Of a stretch of 64,000 nt of DNA, positions 1 through 6,997 are shown piece by piece. Under the pieces are notes generated by a model. It was not told the origin of the DNA and made no database searches. It saw only the letters and a list, made by a program, of their open reading frames with translations. The number at the start of each line of letters is the position of its first letter. Position 1 is the stretch's first letter. Source of the DNA: Pseudomonas frederiksbergensis (lineage in GTDB: Bacteria > Pseudomonadota > Gammaproteobacteria > Pseudomonadales > Pseudomonadaceae); the NCBI RefSeq assembly GCF_003732705.1, contig NZ_MOBR01000040.1, forward strand, positions 62,001-126,000, given 5' to 3'. The translations under genes were made by a program, and so were the position numbers.

Positions 1-88
1 CCAGGGTGACGCGCATCATATGCGGGCTCAAGGTCTGCTTGCGCCGCAACACGGCATCGAACATTTTGTAAGGATTGGCGGAGGCCAT
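1..88 (-). CDS. Siderophore-interacting protein (FAD-binding), 5' end only
   Basis: Only the first 29 codons are in the window; the gene runs off the left edge. The N-terminus begins MASANPYKMFDAVLRRKQ and continues SPHMMRVTL, which resembles the start of SIP-family (ViuB/YqjH-like) flavin reductases that release iron from ferric siderophores. A GGAG ribosome site lies just upstream of the ATG. The family call rests on a short stretch and could be wrong in detail. Confidence 0.6.
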   Translation of the reverse strand, partial: MASANPYKMFDAVLRRKQTLSPHMMRVTL

Positions 89-192
89 GGGGGGAACTCC
101 TTCTGGGAATCGACAGTGACTACGTATAAATACGAGTCAGCGCAGACACCCTTTAGGATTCCCCGCTGAACGGCGCCTGAACCGTTGCGTGA

Positions 193-570
193 TTACTGAG
201 CCGCCGGACGCTCGATGATCAGCGATTCGATGTTCATCTTTTTCGCCCGGTTCAGCGCTGCGTTCAAGTCAGCCTGCCTGGCTTCGGCCTCGGCTTTGGA
301 AGCGAACGGCCCGAGCAGGATCCGGTCCTTGCCGTTTTCCCGGACCACGTTGGAAACGAAGCTATGCTCGATCAACCAGCCGCTCAAATCGCTGACTGCC
401 TGGGTTGTTTCGCCGCGCACTTCGAGATCCCATTGCGGACCCGTTGCAACAGCGGGCGCTGTTGCCGGTGCGGAAACAGTCGCAGCAGGCGTCTTTTGAG
501 CGCTCGCATCCTTCCCTTCACCACATCCTGCCAACGCCAATACTGCGATTACCAAGGCCATTTTGCGCAC
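193..570 (-). CDS. SPOR-domain lipoprotein
   Basis: The 125-aa product starts with a short hydrophobic segment ending in a lipobox (LALAGC), so it should be acylated and held in a membrane facing the periplasm. After an Ala/Thr/Pro-rich linker (about residues 20-45) the C-terminal 75 residues look like a SPOR repeat, including the typical LLGPFASKAEAEA segment; SPOR domains bind denuded peptidoglycan at division sites. It stands alone, with the siderophore-interacting gene upstream in the same orientation and a 248-bp gap to rsmE on the other side. The specific role is unknown. Confidence 0.75.
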   Translation of the reverse strand: MRKMALVIAVLALAGCGEGKDASAQKTPAATVSAPATAPAVATGPQWDLEVRGETTQAVSDLSGWLIEHSFVSNVVRENGKDRILLGPFASKAEAEARQADLNAALNRAKKMNIESLIIERPAAQ

Positions 571-818
571 AACGCTTCCCTCTGAATGCTGAAAGCGCGA
601 ATTTTACCATTCATGAATACTTCCCGAGTGCCGCAAAATGGGCTTAAAACAACGAGAATGATGGATGCGGCCTCTGTATAGTTACGCCTTGGGAATTAAT
701 GCAGCATCTGCGCGTCAGAAAGAGGCACCCAAACCGTGAGACTTCGCACTAATCTATAACTACACCGACCTCTGCACTGTCTGAATCAGGTGCCCTACAC
801 GCAATCAAGGAGAAGACC

Positions 819-1010
819 ATGCTGATACTCACCCGCAAAGTCGGTGAAAGCATAAACATCGGTGATGACATCACTATTACCATTCTGGGCGTTAGCGGCC
901 AGCAAGTCAGGATCGGCATCAACGCCCCGAAGGACGTCGCCGTGCATCGCGAAGAAATCTATCAGCGCATTCAGGCTGGGCTGACCGCTCCAGACAAGCC
1001 ACAACCCTGA
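819..1010 (+). CDS. rsmE: CsrA-family translational regulator RsmE
   Basis: This 63-aa protein is a full-length CsrA homologue, starting [16 protein letters not shown] and containing the RNA-binding [12 protein letters not shown] segment. CsrA/Rsm dimers bind GGA motifs in mRNA leaders and usually block translation; in Pseudomonas they are titrated by Gac-controlled sRNAs. The sequence, notably [15 protein letters not shown] and the tail [11 protein letters not shown], fits RsmE better than RsmA as I recall them. The Shine-Dalgarno AAGGAGA lies 6-12 nt before the ATG and itself contains a GGA core, so autoregulation is possible. Confidence 0.93.
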
Positions 1011-1026
1011 ATCCTGCTGCAGTCAG

Positions 1027-1062
1027 TAGCCAGCCCGTTCGCTTCAGCGCAATGGCTGGCTA
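1027..1062. other. Stem-loop downstream of rsmE
   Basis: TAGCCAGCC at 1027-1035 pairs with GGCTGGCTA at 1054-1062. It starts 17 bp after the rsmE stop codon. No U-run follows on either strand, so it may be a transcript-stabilising or Rho-assisted element rather than a classical terminator. Confidence 0.4.
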
Positions 1063-1192
1063 AAGATTCATGCTCGGTATTTCGCTGAGCACCCGCCTTT
1101 CCCTTCCCCCGTTACATGAAGCCGATACTACCGGCTTCGGCCAAGCCCTGGCTGTCAGACCATTCGCTTTAACCCCGACGAATACATCACCG

Positions 1193-1648
1193 CTATCCGA
1201 AGGCCACTCCGCGCGCCATGCCCGTCGCCGCAATCACCATCAGCATCATCAACAGCGCTTCAATATGGCTGATTCGTGCAAACAACTTCGCCCGGCCCAG
1301 ATCAACCGAAGCGCCGCGCCCCAAGGCAATCCGCCACTTGATCAAGGTGATCATCGGCGCCAGCTCCAGCAGCAGAATGATCACGAACAACGTCATCTTC
1401 AGATGAAACAGCGGCTGATGAAGGTAATAGTCGGTGCCTTTTTCGTACCCGCCGAAAGCGCGCATCAGACCGGTGATCAGCAAAATCCCCGCAGAAATCC
1501 CCCACACGTTATCGGCGACCAGCACGCTTCGGACCTGCGCCGTGCCTGCGGCCAAGCGGCTTAATGCTGTGCCCCGAGTCAGCACGCCCCAAAGACCCAT
1601 GGCAAACGCCAAGAGATGGATCGCCGCAAGAAACCAGTGAAACAGCAT
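1193..1648 (-). CDS. DUF2214-like integral membrane protein
   Basis: The 151-aa product is almost entirely hydrophobic, with about four predicted helices (near residues 2-22, 45-65, 80-105 and 125-147). Helix 1 contains His residues (HWFLAAIHLLAF) and later segments contain conserved polar positions, as in the DUF2214 family of uncharacterised inner-membrane proteins. It is divergent from the alpha/beta hydrolase gene and shares its upstream region, so it may respond to the same regulator. Function is not known. Confidence 0.6.
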   Translation of the reverse strand: MLFHWFLAAIHLLAFAMGLWGVLTRGTALSRLAAGTAQVRSVLVADNVWGISAGILLITGLMRAFGGYEKGTDYYLHQPLFHLKMTLFVIILLLELAPMITLIKWRIALGRGASVDLGRAKLFARISHIEALLMMLMVIAATGMARGVAFG

Positions 1649-1743
1649 AGGAACGCTCCTGACAGGGAAATGGAAAAGGGCTTGTCAGTAGTAGTCCAAA
1701 ACCTGGAAATCTGCCCGCCATTAAACCTCTGCCGCACCGTAAC

Positions 1744-1762
1744 GCATTACAGCTTTGTCATT
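1744..1762. promoter_or_regulatory. Putative operator of the heavy-metal response regulator (copy 1)
   Basis: GCATTACAGCTTTGTCATT occurs here and again, identically, at 2648-2666. It contains an imperfect dyad TTACA-N4-TGTCA like the boxes bound by CopR/CusR-type regulators. Each copy lies 100-120 bp before a gene next to a CopR-type two-component system. This one sits between the divergent DUF2214 and hydrolase genes. Confidence 0.6.
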
Positions 1763-1862
1763 GAGTTGTCAGCGTAGGTCGCACCCTCAATTCATACAGT
1801 GTCGTCGTCAGCCACCCAACCGGGCGGCTCGCCTTCCACTGATGAAGAAAAGGGTCGACACC

Positions 1863-2633
1863 ATGAAACCAATGAACAAACTTTGCCTGATCGCCGCCAG
1901 CCTGTTGATGCTCGGCACCGGCTCCGCGATGGCCGCCAATATTGCGCCGGTGAAGGCCGACAACGTTGTGCTGGTGCACGGTTCCTGGGCTGATGGTTCG
2001 AGTTGGTCCGAGGTGATCACACGGTTGCAAGCCGCCGGTTTGCACGTCACCGCCGTGCAGAACCCATTGACCTCCGTGGCCAACGACGTCGCCGCCACCC
2101 AGCGAGTCCTCGATCAACAAGACGGTCCTACAGTGCTGGTCGGCCATTCCTACGCCGGCACCGTGGTCAGTGAAGCCGGGGTGGATCCGAAAGTCAGCGC
2201 CCTGGTCTACGTCGCCGCCCGCGCCCCGGATGCCGGCGAAGATTTCGTCGCCCTCTCTGGCAAATACCCGACCATGCCCGTGCGCGCCGGCACCGAGGAG
2301 CACGACGGCTACGTCAGTTTGAAACAGGACGCCTTCCTGAAGTACTTCGCCAGCGATGTTCCCCACGACAAGGCCATGGCCCTGTTCGCCGTGCAACAAC
2401 CGATCGCCAAAACCCTGTTTGGCGAACGCACCACCGCCGCTGCCTGGCACACCAAACCATCCTGGTACGCAGTGTCCAGCCTTGACCAGACGATCAACCC
2501 GGACCTGGAACGCTTCCTCGCCAAGCGCATGGGCGCGACCACCATCGAGCTGCCGTCGAGCCATTTGTCGCTGGTGTCCCACTCGAAAGAAATCGCCGAC
2601 CTGATCCTCGAAGCCTCCGGCCGCCAGCCGTAA
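1863..2633 (+). CDS. Secreted alpha/beta hydrolase
   Basis: With the start at 1863 the protein is 256 aa and has a clear signal peptide (LCLIAASLLMLGTGSAMA) ending near residue 23. An upstream in-frame ATG at 1842 is possible, but the A/G-rich stretch there works better as ribosome site for 1863. Features of a small alpha/beta hydrolase are visible: VLVHGSW oxyanion-hole region, nucleophile elbow VGHSYAG, and a late His in SSHLSLVSHSKE. The substrate is not known; similar proteins are labelled esterase or haloperoxidase-like. The upstream 19-bp box links it to the neighbouring metal-type two-component system. Confidence 0.8.
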   Translation: MKPMNKLCLIAASLLMLGTGSAMAANIAPVKADNVVLVHGSWADGSSWSEVITRLQAAGLHVTAVQNPLTSVANDVAATQRVLDQQDGPTVLVGHSYAGTVVSEAGVDPKVSALVYVAARAPDAGEDFVALSGKYPTMPVRAGTEEHDGYVSLKQDAFLKYFASDVPHDKAMALFAVQQPIAKTLFGERTTAAAWHTKPSWYAVSSLDQTINPDLERFLAKRMGATTIELPSSHLSLVSHSKEIADLILEASGRQP

Positions 2634-2647
2634 TCCCGGGGCGAATT

Positions 2648-2666
2648 GCATTACAGCTTTGTCATT
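2648..2666. promoter_or_regulatory. Putative operator of the heavy-metal response regulator (copy 2)
   Basis: Identical 19-bp match to 1744-1762, here 102 bp before the DUF2790 start. It lies just after the hydrolase stop, so it probably controls a promoter for DUF2790 and, by read-through, the response regulator and sensor kinase. Confidence 0.6.
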
Positions 2667-2768
2667 CAACTGTTGGTCGGCTGTTCGGATCACCTCGTTA
2701 ACCTGAGCTCACTGCCCAGTCACTTAACCGGCAGCCATCCTCCCCCAGCTATTAAAGAGAGACACATC

Positions 2769-3026
2769 ATGAAAATGTTAATCCTCGGTTTCGCCGCCCT
2801 CCTCGCCACCGGTTCGGCCTTCGCCGACACCCCGCCACAGGCGCCGGTGATTCATGACAAGACCGGTTTCTTCGTCCATATGGATGTCGCCAAAGTGCTG
2901 TCCACTACCGACATCTCACAACAGTGCGGCATTATTCCTGCGCGCCTGGACTACCTGGACCACGCCGGTCAGGAACACGTTCTGGATTACCAGGTAGAAG
3001 GCTCCGGCTGCATCAATGACAATTGA
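2769..3026 (+). CDS. DUF2790 small periplasmic protein
   Basis: The 85-aa precursor has a signal peptide (MKMLILGFAALLATGSAFA) and a mature part of about 65 residues with two Cys (QQCGIIP and GSGCINDN) that could form a disulfide. It fits the DUF2790 family, small secreted Pseudomonas proteins often found beside heavy-metal two-component systems. An AGAGAG ribosome site precedes the ATG at 2769; an in-frame ATG further upstream would lack the signal peptide at the N-terminus. It lies 101 bp ahead of the response regulator with no obvious terminator between. A metal-binding or stress role is only inferred from context. Confidence 0.75.
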   Translation: MKMLILGFAALLATGSAFADTPPQAPVIHDKTGFFVHMDVAKVLSTTDISQQCGIIPARLDYLDHAGQEHVLDYQVEGSGCINDN

Positions 3027-3127
3027 GTGTGCGTTGCCAACGATGTGTGGCCCGCGTCATGCGCAGATGATCGGGCTACACTGGCTCACGCCCACCACGG
3101 TGCAATGACTTCTTACGGAAACCGACC

Positions 3128-3799
3128 ATGAACATCCTTGTCGTTGAAGACGAGCCCAAGGCAGGCAATTACCTGCTCAATGGTTTGCAGGAACTCGGTT
3201 ACTCGGTCAGCCTCGCGCGCAATGGCGTGGACGGCTTGCACCTGGCCCTGGAAACCTCGTTCGACGTCATCGTGCTCGATGTGATGATGCCGAAAATGGA
3301 CGGCTGGGAAGTGCTGCGGCGCTTGCGCAAGGAAGCCGATACGCCGGTGCTGTTTCTCAGCGCCCGCGACGACATCGCCGACCGAATCAAAGGCCTGGAA
3401 CTGGGCGCCGACGATTACCTGATCAAACCGTTCTCCTTCGCCGAACTGGTGGCGCGCCTGCGCACCTTGACCCGACGCGGCCCGTCCCGGGAAGAAGAAC
3501 AACTGCAAGTCGCCGACCTGCAAATCGACGTGCTCAAGCGTCGTATCACCCGCGACGGCGTGCGGATCACCCTGACCAACAAAGAATTCGCCCTGCTGCA
3601 TTTGTTCGCCACCCATCAAGGCCAAGTGTTGTCCCGCTCGCTGATTGCCTCGCGGGTGTGGGACATGAATTTCGACAGCGACACCAATGTGGTGGACGTC
3701 GCGGTTCGGCGTTTACGCCTGAAAGTCGACGACCCGTTCCAGCTCAAGTTGATCCACAGCGTACGTGGCATCGGCTACCGCTTTGATACGCAGCCATGA
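3128..3799 (+). CDS. Heavy-metal type response regulator (OmpR/CopR family)
   Basis: The 223-aa protein has an N-terminal receiver domain with acidic residues at 8-9, phospho-acceptor D51 in VIVLDVMMP, and the conserved Lys in LIKPFSF near residue 101. The C-terminal half is a winged-helix DNA-binding domain ending IHSVRGIGYRF. Its overall wording matches the CopR/CusR/IrlR subgroup. The stop overlaps the kinase start by four bases (ATGA), so the two are co-translated. Likely targets are the two identical 19-bp boxes upstream. The signal (copper or another metal) cannot be read from sequence. Confidence 0.9.
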   Translation: MNILVVEDEPKAGNYLLNGLQELGYSVSLARNGVDGLHLALETSFDVIVLDVMMPKMDGWEVLRRLRKEADTPVLFLSARDDIADRIKGLELGADDYLIKPFSFAELVARLRTLTRRGPSREEEQLQVADLQIDVLKRRITRDGVRITLTNKEFALLHLFATHQGQVLSRSLIASRVWDMNFDSDTNVVDVAVRRLRLKVDDPFQLKLIHSVRGIGYRFDTQP

Positions 3800-5199
3800 A
3801 CGGTCGACCGCATTCCCTGACCCTGCGCCTGGCGCTGCTGTTTGCGTTGCTGGCGTTTGCCTCGGTCATCACCCTGGGCGTGTGTTTGTATCGCGAGTTG
3901 GAACGCGAGCTGATCCGCCGGGACGATGCCGCGCTGGTCACCCGCATCGATCAACTGCGCACCTTCCTGAATGACAGCAACACCCTGGACCTGATCAAGA
4001 GCAAACCGGCCTTGTTCCAGAACATGCTCGGCAACCGCGAATCGGTGCTGGTGATCGGCGCGGCCGGAAAAAAACCGTTGCTGGTGGTCAATCCCGGCAA
4101 CCTTGACCTGCCGAACCTGGCGCCCGTAACAATGGACCATCCACTGGTCCTGGGCGACGTGCAGCACTTCTCCGGCGTGGATGGCGTGCCCTTCGCGGCG
4201 CTGGCGGCGACCATCGACTCCGGCGACCTGGGCAGCCTGCAAGTCGTGGCCGGACGGTTGATGACCGAACGCACCAGCGTGTTGGCCAACTACCGGTTGC
4301 GCGTTTACTTCCTGGCCAGCGTCGCGGCCCTATTGCTCGCCCTCTGCGGCTATTTGCTGCTCTATCGCGGCCTGCTGCCGTTACGGCGCCTGGCCAAACA
4401 CGCCCACGGCATCGGCGTCGGCAACCTCACCGAACGCCTCGACAACCACGGCGCGCCGCTGGAAGTGCTGCCGATGATCGACGCCTTCAACGGCGTGCTC
4501 GACCGCCTCGCCAAAGGCTTCGTCCAGCTCGGCCAGGTCTCCACCGACATGGCCCACGAACTGCGCACCCCGATCAACAACCTGCTCGGCGAAACCCAAG
4601 TCGCCCTCCAGCAAAACCGCAGCGTCGAAGCCTACCAACAACTGCTCGCCTCCAACGTCGAAGAACTCGAACGCCTGGCGCGCATGCTCGACAATATGCT
4701 GTTCCTCGCCCGAACCGACCCGGCCAGCGCCTTGCGCCAACGCCAGGAACTGGATGCGGCGGACGAAATGGAGCGCATGGCGGATTACTTTGAAGGGTTG
4801 GCGGCGGACGTCGGGATCAGCATCAATGCCCACGGCAGTGGCGTGATCTGGGCCGAGCCGATGTTGTTGCGGCGGGCGCTGGCCAACCTGTGTTCGAACG
4901 CCATCAAATATGGCGCGCCGGATTCGGAATTGGTGGTGAGTGCGACACCTTCTTCTGATGGGATCAGCCTGCGGGTAAGCAACCACGGCGCGACCATTGA
5001 TGCGGCGCATCTGCCGAAACTGTTTGACCGGTTTTATCGGGTGGATGAGTCGCGGGAACGGTCGGCACAATCCAATGGATTGGGGTTGTCGATTGTGGCG
5101 ACGATTATGCAGCTGCACAGCGGCGGGTATGGCGTCACCAGTGAGAATGGGGTGACGTGTTTTGAGTTGTTCTTTCCGGGGCGGGTGTTGGAAGGATGA
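3796..5199 (+). CDS. Heavy-metal type sensor histidine kinase
   Basis: The 467-aa protein has a first membrane helix (residues 9-32), a periplasmic region of about 135 residues, a second helix (170-190), a HAMP linker, a HisKA domain with H254 in DMAHELRTP, and a HATPase domain with the N-box NLCSNAIKYG and G-box NGLGLSI. This is the layout of CusS/IrlS/CopS kinases. The periplasmic loop lacks an obvious Cys- or Met-rich metal site, so the ligand is uncertain. It is translationally coupled to the response regulator. Confidence 0.9.
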   Translation: MNGRPHSLTLRLALLFALLAFASVITLGVCLYRELERELIRRDDAALVTRIDQLRTFLNDSNTLDLIKSKPALFQNMLGNRESVLVIGAAGKKPLLVVNPGNLDLPNLAPVTMDHPLVLGDVQHFSGVDGVPFAALAATIDSGDLGSLQVVAGRLMTERTSVLANYRLRVYFLASVAALLLALCGYLLLYRGLLPLRRLAKHAHGIGVGNLTERLDNHGAPLEVLPMIDAFNGVLDRLAKGFVQLGQVSTDMAHELRTPINNLLGETQVALQQNRSVEAYQQLLASNVEELERLARMLDNMLFLARTDPASALRQRQELDAADEMERMADYFEGLAADVGISINAHGSGVIWAEPMLLRRALANLCSNAIKYGAPDSELVVSATPSSDGISLRVSNHGATIDAAHLPKLFDRFYRVDESRERSAQSNGLGLSIVATIMQLHSGGYGVTSENGVTCFELFFPGRVLEG

Positions 5200-5328
5200 T
5201 TAGGCTTATGGGTCTATTTGAGTAACAGGCCGTGACATAACTGGCGAACAGCCATCTATCTCCCTATCATGCCGCCCACTGGCCCTTGCGTAAGCGGTCA
5301 GAGGACAATCATTTAAAAGGGAATAGAC

Positions 5329-5547
5329 GTGAAAGAGTTCGTAATTGGCGTAAACAACGTAGTTCTGTATGTCGCGCTGGCCGTCATCTGGATCGCCGCC
5401 ATAGTCATGTTCTCCATTCAGGGTTTCTGGTCCGGTGTAGGCGTTTTCATCACCGGCACCCTGACCTGGTGCATCGTCTCCGGCTTCTGGTTCGTACAAT
5501 CGGCGACTTATGAAGAACTGAAAAAGTTGAACGCCAAACAAGGCTGA
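5329..5547 (+). CDS. Small two-helix membrane protein (island flank, paralogue 1)
   Basis: A GTG start at 5329 follows an AAAAGGGA ribosome site and gives 72 aa. Two membrane helices are evident (about residues 9-29 and 33-53), the second ending SGFWFVQSA, followed by a charged tail. It is similar in length, topology and motifs (MK-x-x-VI near the start, SG-x-WFV-x-SA near the end) to the product at 11374-11598. No function is known to me. Three perfect stem-loops follow it directly. Confidence 0.65.
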   Translation: MKEFVIGVNNVVLYVALAVIWIAAIVMFSIQGFWSGVGVFITGTLTWCIVSGFWFVQSATYEELKKLNAKQG

Positions 5548-5558
5548 CACTCGTTGGC

Positions 5559-5627
5559 CGGACCTGCCACACAGGTCCGATGTTGCTTCATGCAACAAGT
5601 GTAACGAGGGGGCAATCCCCTCGTTAC
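5559..5627. other. Three consecutive perfect stem-loops
   Basis: CGGACCTG/CAGGTCCG (5559-5566, 5572-5579), TGTTGC/GCAACA (5581-5586, 5592-5597) and GTAACGAGGGG/CCCCTCGTTAC (5601-5611, 5617-5627) form back-to-back hairpins with 5-base loops. They lie between convergent genes. None is followed by a clear U-run on the plus strand. They may act as a 3' UTR structure for the small membrane protein, as a bidirectional terminator, or as a small RNA. Confidence 0.55.
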
Positions 5628-5639
5628 AGCGCCTGGCGA

Positions 5640-6011
5640 CTACCCAGGCTTGTGGTTATCCAGTACCCGATTCACCGCCAACTCACCCAACCTGATCACC
5701 TGCTGCAGCATCAGCATCTTCCTGCGCTGCGGGCCGTCCATCGTGCTGGCGATCTCACTCGCCATTTCAGTGGCCGACGCCAACGATTCGCAAGACTGGA
5801 CGAGCAACGTTTCGTCATTCACCGCTGGGTTGATGATGAAGGTGTCGCTGCTGGGGTCGCGGGGCGGTATCGGCTCTTTCAGCGCCCCGGGGTTGAGGTA
5901 GAAGTTGAGTGCGCGGTCGGATGCCTCTTTCATTTTCTTGGGGTCAAGATCAAGAGAAGCGTCGTAGGGTACTGGATCGGTGTGCGGGGGATTGGGCGTT
6001 ACTTTGAACAT
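5640..6011 (-). CDS. DUF6124-family protein
   Basis: The 123-aa product has a Pro-rich N-terminus, a middle segment FYLNPGALKEP and a helical C-terminal half containing ESLASATEMASEIA and a basic-then-hydrophobic stretch RRKMLMLQQVIRLGELAV. This matches the Pseudomonas-restricted DUF6124 (formerly DUF3077) family of unknown function. There is no signal peptide or membrane helix. The ribosome site GAGGA lies 8 nt before the ATG and is part of a hairpin, and the gene has an unusually long structured leader. Its function is unknown. Confidence 0.7.
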   Translation of the reverse strand: MFKVTPNPPHTDPVPYDASLDLDPKKMKEASDRALNFYLNPGALKEPIPPRDPSSDTFIINPAVNDETLLVQSCESLASATEMASEIASTMDGPQRRKMLMLQQVIRLGELAVNRVLDNHKPG

Positions 6012-6438
6012 GAATTAGGTCCTCAAATGAGGCCGCAACTCTTTAGCTACTAAACAGAAGGGTGGCGGCTGTTTGCAGGTTAGTAGACCGGGGACCTAGC
6101 AATCCGGCGCGCCCGAGAGCGCCCTGCGCACAGCCACCATCAAGTGCAGGCAAATAAACGCCTGATTGATAGGTGCGTATGCACCTGCTAGGAAACCGAG
6201 CTACTAAACCCGACCACTGATGAGCAGTGGCAGGTAAACGATAGAGCCCAGGCCCAAGGCGCACAAGCCGGCGGATTCTGGCGCACGCGTAGGCAACGGC
6301 GCAAGGATTTGTAGCCTTTAGGACGTTACACCGAGTGTCGTTAAACACACGACTCGCAACGATTAAACACATCTCTAAAAAGCAGCGAAACGACTGCTGC
6401 TTTTAAGTGGCAGCCGCCGAAAGCGCTACGCCAAGTCA
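6012..6438 (-). promoter_or_regulatory. Long structured leader of the DUF6124 gene with alternative pairings
   Basis: I see no convincing gene in these 427 bases. Read on the minus strand, GTTTAGTAGCT occurs twice (plus coordinates 6199-6209 and 6045-6055), and one complementary CTACTAACC lies between them (6078-6086). The middle segment can therefore pair with either copy but not both. Next to the start codon, CCTCA (6028-6032) pairs with TGAGG (6021-6025) and so masks most of the GAGGA ribosome site. Further hairpins are at 6214-6230 (CCACTG/CAGTGG), 6171-6186 (AGGTGC/GCACCT) and 6106-6123. Together this looks like a translation-controlling switch. Transcription of the region is assumed, not shown. 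Confidence 0.5.
6378..6404. terminator. Stem-loop with A/T flanks upstream of the DUF6124 leader
   Basis: AAAAGCAGC (6378-6386) pairs perfectly with GCTGCTTTT (6396-6404). Because the stem ends in A and T runs, it could terminate transcription in either direction. It marks the distal end of the structured region. Confidence 0.5.
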
Positions 6439-6488
6439 ATAGGTGACAGCTCAATCTAGCAATGAAAATAAATCTGTCCCGTTTTTTT
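6439..6488. repeat. Degenerate copy of the module-separating palindrome (copy 0)
   Basis: The left half at 6439-6460 (AATAGGTGACAGCTCAATCT) and the right half at 6466-6488 (AAAATAAATCTGTCCCG followed by T's) match the arms of the three better copies at 6899, 7567 and 9529 with several changes. It lies directly downstream of the orphan immunity gene. Confidence 0.55.
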
Positions 6489-6516
6489 CGGTTTTTTTCC
6501 AGATACATAGAGTTGT

Positions 6517-6792
6517 TTACTCGCCTTTAAAACCCGGTAAGCCCTGGTCAGCACGCCACGCCTTCACAATCTGCGTCACGCCCTCGGGGGAGTTATCTGC
6601 TCCGGGTTCCGGATAGTAGATCAAGTCTGACCCCGCTGGATGCTGGCTGATCTTTTTGAAATGCAGAAGAAGTAGGTCTGCACGATCATCGTTCTCGGCT
6701 TCCTCGTCTTCCTTCGCGAGTTCTTCTAGCAGCCCGATGAACTCCGCTTCGGTGTACTCAGAGAAGCTGTTTTTTAGCAATGTGTCTGTCAT
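6517..6792 (-). CDS. Orphan colicin/pyocin immunity protein (Im2/Im9-like)
   Basis: The 91-aa acidic protein has the hallmarks of DNase-colicin immunity proteins: YTEAEFIGLLEEL at the start, HPAGSDLIYYP (the conserved toxin-binding helix III region), and VKAWRADQGLPGFK at the end. Such proteins bind the nuclease domain of the cognate bacteriocin in the cytoplasm and block DNA cleavage. A strongly acidic stretch near residues 27-39 distinguishes it from the second immunity protein at 7720-7971. No intact toxin precedes it: only the tail of an HNH domain lies 8 bp upstream. It may be kept to protect against related strains. Confidence 0.88.
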   Translation of the reverse strand: MTDTLLKNSFSEYTEAEFIGLLEELAKEDEEAENDDRADLLLLHFKKISQHPAGSDLIYYPEPGADNSPEGVTQIVKAWRADQGLPGFKGE

Positions 6793-6800
6793 ATGTTGGC

Positions 6801-6898
6801 CTATTCGTTCCGATGAAGATCAATGTGGTTTCTTGGCGTGTTAACCCGCAGGTTATCAACGTCGTAGACGCCACCACCCTCTGATACTTTTTCGAAAC
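6801..6898 (-). pseudogene. Truncated HNH-nuclease bacteriocin tail (relic)
   Basis: Translating the minus strand just upstream of the orphan immunity gene gives VSEGGGVYDVDNLRVNTP and then RNHIDLHRNE and a stop at 6801-6803. This is the end of a colicin/pyocin DNase domain, with the last two histidines of the HNH motif (NHIDLH). It parallels HGGAVYDIDNLSVASP and KRHVEIH of the intact toxin at 7968-9317. The reading frame loses similarity about where the repeat at 6899 begins, and the upstream HH pair and everything before it are missing. It cannot encode an active nuclease by itself. Confidence 0.8.
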
Positions 6899-6982
6899 AA
6901 AAAGGTGACGGATCTATTTAAGAAAAAGAAAGGTGACGGATCTATTAAAGAGATTCACTTTTAAATAGATCTGTCACCTTTT
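6899..6982. repeat. Palindromic repeat with a duplicated left arm (copy 1)
   Basis: Left arms AAAAAGGTGACGGATCTATT (6899-6921) and a second one at 6927-6950 face one right arm at 6958-6982 (AAATAGATCTGTCACCTTTT). The inner pair forms a stem of about 20 bp with a 7-base loop. The A-run and T-run ends would let it terminate transcription in both directions. It touches the break point of the HNH relic. Confidence 0.8.
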
Positions 6983-6997
6983 CTACACTGAAAATCT

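Noticed and set aside
6043..6372. Open frame of 109 codons on the minus strand before DUF6124
   Set aside because: Its length lies over the repeated arms and hairpins of the leader, and the product has no recognisable feature; the structure explains the sequence better.
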